Source: Nomia melanderi (lineage: Eukaryota > Arthropoda > Insecta > Hymenoptera > Halictidae). From it: a stretch of DNA of 64,000 nucleotides. Of the stretch, positions 1-12,945 are shown one piece after another. Both the position numbers and the translations under genes were made by a program. The stretch is from NCBI RefSeq assembly GCF_051020985.1, contig NW_027475142.1, positions 992,001 through 1,056,000 on the forward strand, read 5' to 3'. The stretch's first letter is position 1, and every line of letters begins with the position of its first letter. Under the pieces are notes generated by a model. The model saw only the letters and a list, made by a program, of their open reading frames with translations. It was not told the DNA's origin and made no database searches.

Positions 1-889
1 TGTCCGGCGAAAGGTGTCGGTGGTTTTCTCAGACCCTGGTGATCCGAGTTCGTTCCCGCTGTACAGATTCATGCCCCAGGGCCCGCTGCAGACAATTCAC
101 TTTGGTTTAGTGCGCTATCTCTAATAGCACCCGAGATATAACCAGATATATATCGGATTTTTCCCTGACCCTGAATGTCCGGCCCCATGAGACGGTGATT
201 TTCTCGGCCCCTGGTGGTCCGAGGTCGTTCCCGCTGCACGGAATCATGCGCCAGGGCTTCATGCAGACAATGCACTTTGATTTATTGTGCTATCTCTAAT
301 AGCACCCGAGATATCATCAGATACATCCTGGGTTTTTACATGACCTTGGGTGTCCGGCGGCATGTGTCGAACGTTTTCTCGGCCCCTGGTGATCCGAGGT
401 CGTTCCCGCTGCACAGATTCATGCCCCAGGGCCCGCTGTAGATAATTCACTTTGGTTTACTGCGCTATCTGTAAGAGCACCCGAGATATCACCAGATGTA
501 TATATTGAATTTTTCAACCGACCCTGAGTGTCCGGCCCCATGTGTCGGTGGTTTTCTCGGCCCCTGGTAGTCCGAGGTCGTTGCCGCTGCACAGATTCAT
601 GCGGCAGGGCCTCCCGCAGACAACGCACTTTGATTTATTACGCTATCTGTAATAGCACCCGAGATATCACCAGATATATGCTGGATTTTTACATGACCTT
701 GGGTGACCGATCCCGAATATCTGTAATTTTCTCGGCCCCTGGTGGTCCGAGGTCGTTCCTGCTCCACAGATTCATTCACCAGTGCCTCCTACAGACAATG
801 CACTTTGATTTATTGCGCTGTCTCTAATAGCACCCGAGATATCACCAGATATGTATTGGATTTTTCCCTGACCCTGACAGTCCGGCTCC

Positions 890-1860
890 ATGAGACGGTG
901 ATTTTCTCGGCCCCTGGTGGTCCGAGGTCGTTCCCGCTTCACAGAATCATGCGCCAGGGCCTCCTACAGACAATGCACTTTGGTTTATTGCGCTATCTGT
1001 AATAGCACCCGAGATATCACCAGATACATGCTGGATTTTTACATGACCCTTAGTGTCTGGCCCCATGTGTCGGTGGTTTTCTCGGTCTCTGGTGGTCCGA
1101 GGTCGTTCCGGCTGCACAGATTCATGACCCATGGCCCGCTGCAGATAATTCGCTTTGGTTTAGTGCGCTATCTGTAAGAACACCCGAGATATCACCAGAT
1201 ATATATTGAATTTTTCAACCGACCGTGAGTGTCCCGCCCCATGGGACGGTGGTTTTCTCTTACCCTGGTGATCCGAGGTCGTTCCCGCTGCATAGATTCA
1301 TGCGCCAGGGCCTCCTGCAGATAATTCAGTTTGGTTTATTGCGCTATCTCTATCAGCACCCGAGATATCACCAGATATATGTTGGATGTTTCCCTGACCC
1401 TGAAAGTCCGGCCCCATGAGACGGTGGTTTTCTCGGACCCTGGTGGTCCGAGGTCGTTCCCGCTGCCCAGATTCATGCGCCAGGACCTCCTACAGACAAT
1501 GCACTTTGATTTATTGCGCTATCTCTAATAGCACGAGAGATATCACAAGATATATATTGGATTTTTCCCCGACCCTGAGTGTCCGGCCCCATGAGACGGT
1601 GGTTTTCTCGGCCCCTGGTGGTCCGAGGTTGTTCCCGCCGCACAGATTCATGGGCCAGGGCCTCCTACAGACAATGCACTTTGATTTATTGCGCTATCTG
1701 TAATAGAACCCGAGATATCACCAGATATATGCTGGATTTTTACATCACATTGGGTGACGGATACCGAAAATCTGTAATTTTCTCGGACCCTGGTGGTCCG
1801 ATGTCGTTCCCGCTGCACAGCTTCATGCGCAAGGGCCTCCTGCAGATAATTCACTTTGGT
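890..1860 (+). repeat. Sub-block a of an internal duplication within the 34-mer
   Basis: Within the 34-mer, about six consecutive monomers are paralogous to two later stretches. The segment around 947-1,132 recurs near 3,224-3,409 (offset 2,277 bp, 13 monomers) and near 4,275-4,460 (offset 3,328 bp, 19 monomers). The monomer at 1,648-1,854 recurs at 4,976-5,182 with the same 3,328 offset. These copies are less alike than whole HOR copies are, so the duplication predates the 34-mer amplification. Confidence 0.75.
1432..1452. other. Perfect 8-bp-arm inverted repeat at monomer centre (example)
   Basis: CTCGGACC at 1432-1439 and GGTCCGAG at 1445-1452 are exact reverse complements around the 5-base spacer CTGGT. 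The commonest monomer has CTCGGCCC in the first arm, which leaves one mismatch (C opposite T). Another perfect example is 38,433-38,453. The dyad sits at consensus positions 82-102, about the middle of the unit, and is kept in both type A and type B monomers. Cruciform formation or protein binding is inference only. Confidence 0.85.
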
Positions 1861-3104
1861 TTATTGCGCTATCTGTAATAGCATCCGAGATATCACCAGA
1901 TATATATTGGATTTTTCCCTGACCCTGAGTGCTCGGTCCCATGAGACGGTGGTTTTCTCGGCCCCTGGTGGTCCGAGGTCGTTCCCTCTGCAGATATTCG
2001 TGCGCCAGGGCCTCCTGCAGATAATTCACTTTGATTTATTGCGCTATCTCTAATAGCACCCGAGATATCACCAGACATATATTTGATTTTTCCCTGACCC
2101 TGAGTGTCCGGCCCCATGAGACGTGGTTTTCTCGGCCCCTGGTGGTCCGAGGTCGTTCCCGCTGCACAGATTCATGAGCCCGGGCCTCCTGCAGATAATT
2201 CACTTTGGTTTACTGCGCTATCTCTAATAGCACCCGAGATATCACCAGATATATATTGGATTTTTCACCGACCCCGACTGTCCGGCCCCATGACACAGGT
2301 GGTTTTCTTGGACCCTGGTGATCCGAGGTCGTTCCCGCTGCACAGATTCATGAGCCCGGGCCTCCTGCAGATAATTCACTTTGGTTTATTGCGCTATCTC
2401 TAATAGCACCCGAGATATCACCAGATATATATTGAATTTTTCAACCGACCCTGAGTGTCCCGCCCCATGAGACGGTGGTTTTCTTGGACCCTGGTGATCC
2501 GAGGTCGTTCCCGCTGCACAGATTCATGCGCCAGGGCCTCCTGCAGATAATTCACTTTGGTTTAGTGCGCTATCTCTAATAGCACCCGAGATATCGCCAG
2601 ATATATATTGGATTTTCCCCTGACCATGAATGTCCGGCCCCATGAGACGGTGGTTTTCTCGGCCCCTGGAGGTCCGAGGTCTTTCCCGCTCCACAGATTC
2701 ATGCGCCAGGGCCTCCCGCAGACAATGCACTTTGATTTATTGCGCTATCTCTAATAGCACCCGACAAATCACCAGATATATATTGGATTTTTACCTGACC
2801 CTGAGTGTCCGGCCCCATGTGACGGTGGTTTTCTCGGACCCTGGTGGTCCGAGGTTGTTCCCGCCTCACAGATTCATGGGCCAGGGCCTCCTACAGACAA
2901 TGCACTTTGATTTATCGCGCTATCTGTAGTAGAACCCGAGATATCACCAGATATATACTGGATTTTTACATCACATTGGGTGACGGATACCGAAAATCTG
3001 TAATTCTCTCGGACCCTGGTGGTCCGATGTCGTTCCCGCTGCACAGCTTCATGCGCAAGGGCCTCCTGCAGATAATTCACTTTGGTTTATTGCGCTATCT
3101 CTAA

Positions 3105-4155
3105 TAGCACCCGAGATATCACCAGATATATATTGGATTTTTCCCTGACCCTGACAGTCCGGCTCCATGAGACGGTGGTTTTCTCGGCCCCTGGTGGTCC
3201 GAGGTCGTTCCCGCTGCCCAGATTCATGCGCCAGGGCCTCCTACAGACAATGCACTTTGGTTTATTGCGCTATCTGTAATAGCACCCGAGATATCACCAG
3301 ATACATGCTGGATTTTTACATGACCCTTAGTGTCCGGCCCCATGTGTCGGTGGTTTTCTCGGTCCCTGGTGGTCCGAGGTCGCTCCGGCTGCACAGATTC
3401 ATGCCCCATGGCCCGCTGCAGATAATTCGCTTTGGTTTAGTGCGCTATCTGTAAGAGCACCCGAGATATCACCAGACATATATTAAATTTTTCAACCGAC
3501 CGTGAGTGTCCCGCCCCATGGGACGGTGGTTTTCTCGGTCCCAGGTGATCCGAGGTGGTTCCCGCTGCATAGATTCATGCGCCAGGGCCTCCTGCAGATA
3601 ATTCAGTTTGGTTTATTGCGCTATCTCTAACAGCACCCGAGATATCACCAGATATATGCTGGATGTTTTCCTGACCCTGAAAGTCCGGCCCCATCAGACG
3701 GTGGTTTTGTCGGACCCTGGTGGTCCGAGGTCGTTCCCGCTGCCCAGATTCATGCGCCAGGGCCTCCTACAGACAATGCACTTTGATTTATCGCGCTATC
3801 TGTAATAGAACCCGAGATATAACCAGATATATATTGGATTTTTCACCGACTCTGAGTGTCCGGCCCCATGAGACGGTGGTTTTCTCGGCCGCTGGTGGTC
3901 CGAGGTTGTTCCCGCCGCACAGATTCATGGGCCAGGGCCTCCTACAGACAATGCACTTTGGTTTATTGCGCTATCTGTAATAGCACCCGAGATATCACCA
4001 GATATATGCTGGATTTTTACATCACATTGGGTGACAGATTCCGAATATCTGTAATTTTCTCGGCCCCTGGTGGTCCGAGGTCGTTCCTGCTCTACAGATT
4101 CATTCGCCAGTGCCTCCTACAGACAATGCACTTTGATTTATTGCGCTGTCTCTAA
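3105..4155 (+). repeat. Sub-block b (six monomers, 1,051 bp) within the 34-mer
   Basis: This stretch and the following one (4,156-5,206) are a tandem pair offset by 1,051 bp. Shared rare variants include the 'ggatgttttcctgaccctgaaagtcc'-type monomer (here near 3,660; 'ggatgtttccc' near 4,711), the 'cccatcagacgg' variant, and 'aggtggttcccgctgcatag'. The last monomer differs: 'gacagattccgaatatctg' here, 'gacggataccgaaaatctg' in the next block. Confidence 0.75.
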
Positions 4156-5206
4156 TAGCACCCGAGATATCACCAGATATATATTGGATTTTTCCCTGAC
4201 CCTGACAGTCCGGCTCCATGAGACGGTGATTTTCTCGGCCCCTGGTGGTCCGAGGTCGTTCCCGCTGCACAGAATCATACGCCAGGGCCTCCTACAGACA
4301 ATGCACATTGGTTTATTGCGCTATCTGTAATAGCACCCGAGATATCACCAGATATATGCTGGATTTTTACATGACCCTTAGTGTCCGGCCCCATGTGTCG
4401 ATAGTTTTCTCGGTCCCTGGTGGTCCGAGGTCGCTCCGGCTGCACAGATTCATGCCCCATGGCCCGCTGTAGATAATTCGCTTTGGTTTAGTGCGCTATC
4501 TGTAAGAGCACCCGAGATATCACCAGACATATATTGAATTTTTCAACCGACCGTGAGTGTCCCGCACCATGGGACGGTGGTTTTCTCGGTCCCAGGTGAT
4601 CCGAGGTGGTTCCCGCTGCATAGATTCATGCGCCAGGGCCTCCTGCAGATAATTCAGTTTGGTTTATTGCGCTATCTCTAACAGCACCCGAGATATCACC
4701 AGATATATGCTGGATGTTTCCCTGACCCTGAAAGTCCGGCCCCATCAGACGGTGGTTTTCTCGGACCCTGGTGGTCCGAGGTCGTTCCCGCTGCCCAGAT
4801 TCATGCGCCAGGGCCTCCTACAGACAATGCACTTAGATTTATCGCGCTATCTGTAACAGAACCCGAGATATAACCAGATATATATTGGATTTTTCCCCGA
4901 CCCTGAGTGTCCGGCCCCATGAGACGGTGGTTTTCTCGGCCCCTGGTGGTCCGAGGTTGTTCCCGCCGCACAGATTCATGGGCCAGGGCCTCCTACAGAC
5001 AATGCACTTTGATTTATCGCGCTATCTGTAATAGAACCCGAGATATCACCAGATATATGCTGGATTTTTACATCACATTGGGTGACGGATACCGAAAATC
5101 TGTAATTTTCTCGGACCCTGGTGGTCCGATGTCGTTGCCGCTGCACAGCTTCATGCGCAAGGGCCTCCTGCAGATAATTCACTTTGGTTTATTGCGCTAT
5201 CTCTAA
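4156..5206 (+). repeat. Sub-block c (six monomers, 1,051 bp) within the 34-mer
   Basis: Tandem partner of the preceding 1,051-bp block and of the 890-1,860 stretch. Its final monomer, with 'gacggataccgaaaatctg' and 'cttcatgcgcaagggcc', matches the final monomer of the first stretch rather than that of the middle one. That pattern points to exchange among the three sub-blocks after they were duplicated. Confidence 0.72.
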
Positions 5207-5704
5207 TATCACCCGAGTTATCACCAGATATATATTGGATTTTCCCCTGACCCTGAGTGTCCGGCCCCATGAGACAGTGGTTTTCTCGGCCCCTGGTGGT
5301 CGGAGGTCGTTCCCGCTGCCCAGATTCATGCGCCAGGGCCTCCTGCAGATAATTCACTTTGGTTTATTGCGCTATCTCTAATAGCACCCTAGATATCACC
5401 ACATATATATTGGATTTTTCCCTGACCCTGAGTGTCCGGCCCCATGAGACGGTGGTTTTCTCGGCCCCTGGTGGTCCGAGGTCGTTCCCGCTGCACAGAT
5501 TCATCCGCCAGGGCCTCCTACAGACAATGCACGTTGGTTTATTGCGCTATCTGTAATAGCACCCGAGATATCACCAGATATATATTGGATTTTTCCCTGA
5601 CCCTGAGTGCCCGGCCCCATGAGACGGTGTTTTCTCGGCCCCTGGTGGTCCGAGGTCGTTCCCGCTGCCCAGAATCATGCGCCAGGGCTTCCTGCAGACA
5701 ATGC

Positions 5705-6080
5705 ACTTTGATTTATTGCGCTATCTCTAATAGCACCCGAGATATCATCAGATACATCCTGGGTTTTTACATGACCTTGGGTGTCCGGCGAAAGGTGTCG
5801 GTGGTTTTCTCAGACCCTGGTGATCCGAGTTCGTTCCCGCTGTAGAGATTCATGCCCCAGGGCCCGCTGCAGACAATTCACTTTGATTTATTGCGCTATC
5901 TCTAATAGCACCCGAGATATCATCAGATACATCCTGGGTTTTTACATGACCTTGGGTGTCCGGCGAAAGGTGTCGGTGGTTTTCTCAGACCCTGGTGATC
6001 CGAGTTCGTTCCCGCTGTACAGATTCATGCCCCAGGGCCCGCTGCAGACAATTCACTTTGGTTTAGTGCGCTATCTCTAA
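5705..6080 (+). repeat. Adjacent near-identical monomer pair at the HOR junction
   Basis: Two consecutive monomers share 'gatatcatcagatacatcct', 'tgtccggcgaaaggtgtcgg' and 'ctcagaccctggtgatccg'. One difference I noted is 'ctgtagagattc' in the first against 'ctgtacagattc' in the second. The same pair recurs 5,956 bp later (about 11,660-12,036). A single-monomer tandem duplication inside an HOR is the simplest reading. Confidence 0.8.
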
Positions 6081-9000
6081 TAGCACCCGAGATATCACCA
6101 GATATATATCGGATTTTTCCCTGACCCTGAATGTCCGGCCCCATGAGACGGTGATTTTCTCGGCCCCTGGTGGTCCGAGGTCGTTCCCGCTGCACGGAAT
6201 CATGCGCCAGGGCTTCATGCAGACAATGCACTTTGATTTATTGTGCTATCTCTAATAGCACCCGAGATATCATCAGATACATCCTGGGTTTTTACATGAC
6301 CTTGGGTGTCCGGCGGCATGTGTCGAACGTTTTCTCGGCCCCTGGTGATCCGAGGTCGTTCCCGCTGCACAGATTCATGCCCCAGGGCCCGCTGTAGATA
6401 ATTCACTTTGGTTTACTGCGCTATCTGTAAGAGCACCCGAGATATCACCAGATGTATATATTGAATTTTTCAACCGACCCTGAGTGTCCGGCCCCATGTG
6501 TCGGTGGTTTTCTCGGCCCCTGGTAGTCCGAGGTCGTTGCCGCTGCACAGATTCATGCGGCAGGGCCTCCCGCAGACAACGCACTTTGATTTATTACGCT
6601 ATCTGTAATAGCACCCGAGATATCACCAGATATATGCTGGATTTTTACATGACCTTGGGTGACCGATCCCGAATATCTGTAATTTTCTCGGCCCCTGGTG
6701 GTCCGAGGTCGTTCCTGCTCCACAGATTCATTCACCAGTGCCTCCTACAGACAATGCACTTTGATTTATTGCGCTGTCTCTAATAGCACCCGAGATATCA
6801 CCAGATATGTATTGGATTTTTCCCTGACCCTGACAGTCCGGCTCCATGAGACGGTGATTTTCTCGGCCCCTGGTGGTCCGAGGTCGTTCCCGCTTCACAG
6901 AATCATGCGCCAGGGCCTCCTACAGACAATGCACTTTGGTTTATTGCGCTATCTGTAATAGCACCCGAGATATCACCAGATACATGCTGGATTTTTACAT
7001 GACCCTTAGTGTCTGGCCCCATGTGTCGGTGGTTTTCTCGGTCTCTGGTGGTCCGAGGTCGTTCCGGCTGCACAGATTCATGACCCATGGCCCGCTGCAG
7101 ATAATTCGCTTTGGTTTAGTGCGCTATCTGTAAGAACACCCGAGATATCACCAGATATATATTGAATTTTTCAACCGACCGTGAGTGTCCCGCCCCATGG
7201 GACGGTGGTTTTCTCTTACCCTGGTGATCCGAGGTCGTTCCCGCTGCATAGATTCATGCGCCAGGGCCTCCTGCAGATAATTCAGTTTGGTTTATTGCGC
7301 TATCTCTATCAGCACCCGAGATATCACCAGATATATGTTGGATGTTTCCCTGACCCTGAAAGTCCGGCCCCATGAGACGGTGGTTTTCTCGGACCCTGGT
7401 GGTCCGAGGTCGTTCCCGCTGCCCAGATTCATGCGCCAGGACCTCCTACAGACAATGCACTTTGATTTATTGCGCTATCTCTAATAGCACGAGAGATATC
7501 ACAAGATATATATTGGATTTTTCCCCGACCCTGAGTGTCCGGCCCCATGAGACGGTGGTTTTCTCGGCCCCTGGTGGTCCGAGGTTGTTCCCGCCGCACA
7601 GATTCATGGGCCAGGGCCTCCTACAGACAATGCACTTTGATTTATTGCGCTATCTGTAATAGAACCCGAGATATCACCAGATATATGCTGGATTTTTACA
7701 TCACATTGGGTGACGGATACCGAAAATCTGTAATTTTCTCGGACCCTGGTGGTCCGATGTCGTTCCCGCTGCACAGCTTCATGCGCAAGGGCCTCCTGCA
7801 GATAATTCACTTTGGTTTATTGCGCTATCTGTAATAGCATCCGAGATATCACCAGATATATATTGGATTTTTCCCTGACCCTGAGTGCTCGGTCCCATGA
7901 GACGGTGGTTTTCTCGGCCCCTGGTGGTCCGAGGTCGTTCCCTCTGCAGATATTCGTGCGCCAGGGCCTCCTGCAGATAATTCACTTTGATTTATTGCGC
8001 TATCTCTAATAGCACCCGAGATATCACCAGACATATATTTGATTTTTCCCTGACCCTGAGTGTCCGGCCCCATGAGACGTGGTTTTCTCGGCCCCTGGTG
8101 GTCCGAGGTCGTTCCCGCTGCACAGATTCATGAGCCCGGGCCTCCTGCAGATAATTCACTTTGGTTTACTGCGCTATCTCTAATAGCACCCGAGATATCA
8201 CCAGATATATATTGGATTTTTCACCGACCCCGATTGTCCGGCCCCATGACACAGGTGGTTTTCTTGGACCCTGGTGATCCGAGGTCGTTCCCGCTGCACA
8301 GATTCATGAGCCCGGGCCTCCTGCAGATAATTCACTTTGGTTTATTGCGCTATCTCTAATAGCACCCGAGATATCACCAGATATATATTGAATTTTTCAA
8401 CCGACCCTGAGTGTCCCGCCCCATGAGACGGTGGTTTTCTTGGACCCTGGTGATCCGAGGTCGTTCCCGCTGCACAGATTCATGCGCCAGGGCCTCCTGC
8501 AGATAATTCACTTTGGTTTAGTGCGCTATCTCTAATAGCACCCGAGATATCGCCAGATATATATTGGATTTTCCCCTGACCATGAATGTCCGGCCCCATG
8601 AGACGGTGGTTTTCTCGGCCCCTGGAGGTCCGAGGTCTTTCCCGCTCCACAGATTCATGCGCCAGGGCCTCCCGCAGACAATGCACTTTGATTTATTGCG
8701 CTATCTCTAATAGCACCCGACAAATCACCAGATATATATTGGATTTTTACCTGACCCTGAGTGTCCGGCCCCATGTGACGGTGGTTTTCTCGGACCCTGG
8801 TGGTCCGAGGTTGTTCCCGCCTCACAGATTCATGGGCCAGGGCCTCCTACAGACAATGCACTTTGATTTATCGCGCTATCTGTAGTAGAACCCGAGATAT
8901 CACCAGATATATACTGGATTTTTACATCACATTGGGTGACGGATACCGAAAATCTGTAATTCTCTCGGACCCTGGTGGTCCGATGTCGTTCCCGCTGCAC

Positions 9001-11912
9001 AGCTTCATGCGCAAGGGCCTCCTGCAGATAATTCACTTTGGTTTATTGCGCTATCTCTAATAGCACCCGAGATATCACCAGATATATATTGGATTTTTCC
9101 CTGACCCTGACAGTCCGGCTCCATGAGACGGTGGTTTTCTCGGCCCCTGGTGGTCCGAGGTCGTTCCCGCTGCCCAGATTCATGCGCCAGGGCCTCCTAC
9201 AGACAATGCACTTTGGTTTATTGCGCTATCTGTAATAGCACCCGAGATATCACCAGATACATGCTGGATTTTTACATGACCCTTAGTGTCCGGCCCCATG
9301 TGTCGGTGGTTTTCTCGGTCCCTGGTGGTCCGAGGTCGCTCCGGCTGCACAGATTCATGCCCCATGGCCCGCTGCAGATAATTCGCTTTGGTTTAGTGCG
9401 CTATCTGTAAGAGCACCCGAGATATCACCAGACATATATTAAATTTTTCAACCGACCGTGAGTGTCCCGCCCCATGGGACGGTGGTTTTCTCGGTCCCAG
9501 GTGATCCGAGGTGGTTCCCGCTGCATAGATTCATGCGCCAGGGCCTCCTGCAGATAATTCAGTTTGGTTTATTGCGCTATCTCTAACAGCACCCGAGATA
9601 TCACCAGATATATGCTGGATGTTTTCCTGACCCTGAAAGTCCGGCCCCATCAGACGGTGGTTTTGTCGGACCCTGGTGGTCCGAGGTCGTTCCCGCTGCC
9701 CAGATTCATGCGCCAGGGCCTCCTACAGACAATGCACTTTGATTTATCGCGCTATCTGAAATAGAACCCGAGATATAACCAGATATATATTGGATTTTTC
9801 CCCGACTCTGAGTGTCCGGCCCCATGAGACGGTGGTTTTCTCGGCCGCTGGTGGTCCGAGGTTGTTCCCGCCGCACAGATTCATGGGCCAGGGCCTCCTA
9901 CAGACAATGCACTTTGGTTTATTGCGCTATCTGTAATAGCACCCGAGATATCACCAGATATATGCTGGATTTTTACATCACATTGGGTGACAGATTCCGA
10001 ATATCTGTAATTTTCTCGGCCCCTGGTGGTCCGAGGTCGTTCCTGCTCTACAGATTCATTCGCCAGTGCCTCCTACAGACAATGCACTTTGATTTATTGC
10101 GCTGTCTCTAATAGCACCCGAGATATCACCAGATATATATTGGATTTTTCCCTGACCCTGACAGTCCGGCTCCATGAGACGGTGATTTTCTCGGCCCCTG
10201 GTGGTCCGAGGTCGTTCCCGCTGCACAGAATCATACGCCAGGGCCTCCTACAGACAATGCACATTGGTTTATTGCGCTATCTGTAATAGCACCCGAGATA
10301 TCACCAGATATATGCTGGATTTTTACATGACCCTTAGTGTCCGGCCCCATGTGTCGATAGTTTTCTCGGTCCCTGGTGGTCCGAGGTCGCTCCGGCTGCA
10401 CAGATTCATGCCCCATGGCCCGCTGTAGATAATTCGCTTTGGTTTAGTGCGCTATCTGTAAGAGCACCCGAGATATCACCAGACATATATTGAATTTTTC
10501 AACCGACCGTGAGTGTCCCGCACCATGGGACGGTGGTTTTCTCGGTCCCAGGTGATCCGAGGTGGTTCCCGCTGCATAGATTCATGCGCCAGGGCCTCCT
10601 GCAGATAATTCAGTTTGGTTTATTGCGCTATCTCTAACAGCACCCGAGATATCACCAGATATATGCTGGATGTTTCCCTGACCCTGAAAGTCCGGCCCCA
10701 TCAGACGGTGGTTTTCTCGGACCCTGGTGGTCCGAGGTCGTTCCCGCTGCCCAGATTCATGCGCCAGGGCCTCCTACAGACAATGCACTTAGATTTATCG
10801 CGCTATCTGTAACAGAACCCGAGATATAACCAGATATATATTGGATTTTTCCCCGACCCTGAGTGTCCGGCCCCATGAGACGGTGGTTTTCTCGGCCCCT
10901 GGTGGTCCGAGGTTGTTCCCGCCGCACAGATTCATGGGCCAGGGCCTCCTACAGACAATGCACTTTGATTTATCGCGCTATCTGTAATAGAACCCGAGAT
11001 ATCACCAGATATATGCTGGATTTTTACATCACATTGGGTGACGGATACCGAAAATCTGTAATTTTCTCGGACCCTGGTGGTCCGATGTCGTTGCCGCTGC
11101 ACAGCTTCATGCGCAAGGGCCTCCTGCAGATAATTCACTTTGGTTTATTGCGCTATCTCTAATATCACCCGAGTTATCACCAGATATATATTGGATTTTC
11201 CCCTGACCCTGAGTGTCCGGCCCCATGAGACAGTGGTTTTCTCGGCCCCTGGTGGTCGGAGGTCGTTCCCGCTGCCCAGATTCATGCGCCAGGGCCTCCT
11301 GCAGATAATTCACTTTGGTTTATTGCGCTATCTCTAATAGCACCCTAGATATCACCACATATATATTGGATTTTTCCCTGACCCTGAGTGTCCGGCCCCA
11401 TGAGACGGTGGTTTTCTCGGCCCCTGGTGGTCCGAGGTCGTTCCCGCTGCACAGATTCATCCGCCAGGGCCTCCTACAGACAATGCACGTTGGTTTATTG
11501 CGCTATCTGTAATAGCACCCGAGATATCACCAGATATATATTGGATTTTTCCCTGACCCTGAGTGCCCGGCCCCATGAGACGGTGTTTTCTCGGCCCCTG
11601 GTGGTCCGAGGTCGTTCCCGCTGCCCAGAATCATGCGCCAGGGCTTCCTGCAGACAATGCACTTTGATTTATTGCGCTATCTCTAATAGCACCCGAGATA
11701 TCATCAGATACATCCTGGGTTTTTACATGACCTTGGGTGTCCGGCGAAAGGTGTCGGTGGTTTTCTCAGACCCTGGTGATCCGAGTTCGTTCCCGCTGTA
11801 GAGATTCATGCCCCAGGGCCCGCTGCAGACAATTCACTTTGATTTATTGCGCTATCTCTAATAGCACCCGAGATATCATCAGATACATCCTGGGTTTTTA
11901 CATGACCTTGGG
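5957..11912 (+). repeat. 34-monomer higher-order repeat (5,956 bp), copy 2
   Basis: Second full copy, directly abutting copy 1. Every distinctive monomer of copy 1 reappears 5,956 bp downstream. These include the 'ggcatgtgtcgaacgttttc' type near 360 and 6,316, the 'gagacgtgg' one-base-short monomer near 2,120 and 8,076, and the 'gacacaggtgg' monomer near 2,292 and 8,248. Such low divergence across 34 individually diverged monomers shows that the 34-mer, not the monomer, is the recent unit of amplification. Confidence 0.93.
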
Positions 11913-12945
11913 TGTCCGGCGAAAGGTGTCGGTGGTTTTCTCAGACCCTGGTGATCCGAGTTCGTTCCCGCTGTACAGATTCATGCCCCAGGGCCCGCTG
12001 CAGACAATTCACTTTGGTTTAGTGCGCTATCTCTAATAGCACCCGAGATATCACCAGATATATATCGGATTTTTCCCTGACCCTGAATGTCCGGCCCCAT
12101 GAGACGGTGATTTTCTCGGCCCCTGGTGGTCCGAGGTCGTTCCCGCTGCACGGAATCATGCGCCAGGGCTTCATGCAGACAATGCACTTTGATTTATTGT
12201 GCTATCTCTAATAGCACCCGAGATATCATCAGATACATCCTGGGTTTTTACATGACCTTGGGTGTCCGGCGGCATGTGTCGAACGTTTTCTCGGCCCCTG
12301 GTGATCCGAGGTCGTTCCCGCTGCACAGATTCATGCCCCAGGGCCCGCTGTAGATAATTCACTTTGGTTTACTGCGCTATCTGTAAGAGCACCCGAGATA
12401 TCACCAGATGTATATATTGAATTTTTCAACCGACCCTGAGTGTCCGGCCCCATGTGTCGGTGGTTTTCTCGGCCCCTGGTAGTCCGAGGTCGTTGCCGCT
12501 GCACAGATTCATGCGGCAGGGCCTCCCGCAGACAACGCACTTTGATTTATTACGCTATCTGTAATAGCACCCGAGATATCACCAGATATATGCTGGATTT
12601 TTACATGACCTTGGGTGACCGATCCCGAATATCTGTGATTTTCTCGGCCCCTGGTGGTCCGAGGTCGTTCCTGCTCCACAGATTCATTCACCAGTGCCTC
12701 CTACAGACAATGCACTTTGATTTATTGCGCTGTCTCTAATAGCACCCGAGATATCACCAGATATGTATTGGATTTTTCCCTGACCCTGACAGTCCGGCTC
12801 CATGAGACGGTGATTTTCTCGGCCCCTGGTGGTCCGAGGTCGTTCCCGCTGCACAGAATCATGCGCCAGGGCCTCCTACAGACAATGCACTTTGGTTTAT
12901 TGCTCTATCTGTAATAGCACCCGAGATATCACCAGATATATGCTG
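11913..12945 (+). repeat. 34-mer HOR, copy 3, truncated after about 6 monomers
   Basis: Matches 5957 to about 6,989, then departs. At about 12,950 the sequence reads 'ttacatgacattgggtgacg', where the HOR reads 'ttacatgacccttagtgtct'. Substitutions against copy 2 cluster near the end (A6681/G12637, T6895/G12851, G6948/T12904, C6983/T12939). The true edge may therefore lie anywhere from about 12,840 to 12,955. This marks the boundary of the 5,956-bp HOR domain on its downstream side. Confidence 0.85.

Larger units (their letters stand above)
1..5956 (+). repeat. 34-monomer higher-order repeat (5,956 bp), copy 1
   Basis: Base 1 corresponds to base 5957 and to base 11913, so the window opens inside this HOR and this copy's start is only the window edge. 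5,956 bp is 34 monomers. The mean of 175.2 bp exceeds 175 because several monomers carry a longer 'tttttcaaccgacc' block (near 510, 1,215, 2,440, 3,488 and 4,540), and the one at 472-649 is 178 bp. Differences I saw from copy 2: A140/C6096, C2278/T8234, T3803/A9759 and A3845/C9801. That is about 99.9% identity by eye; a full alignment may add a few. Confidence 0.93.
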
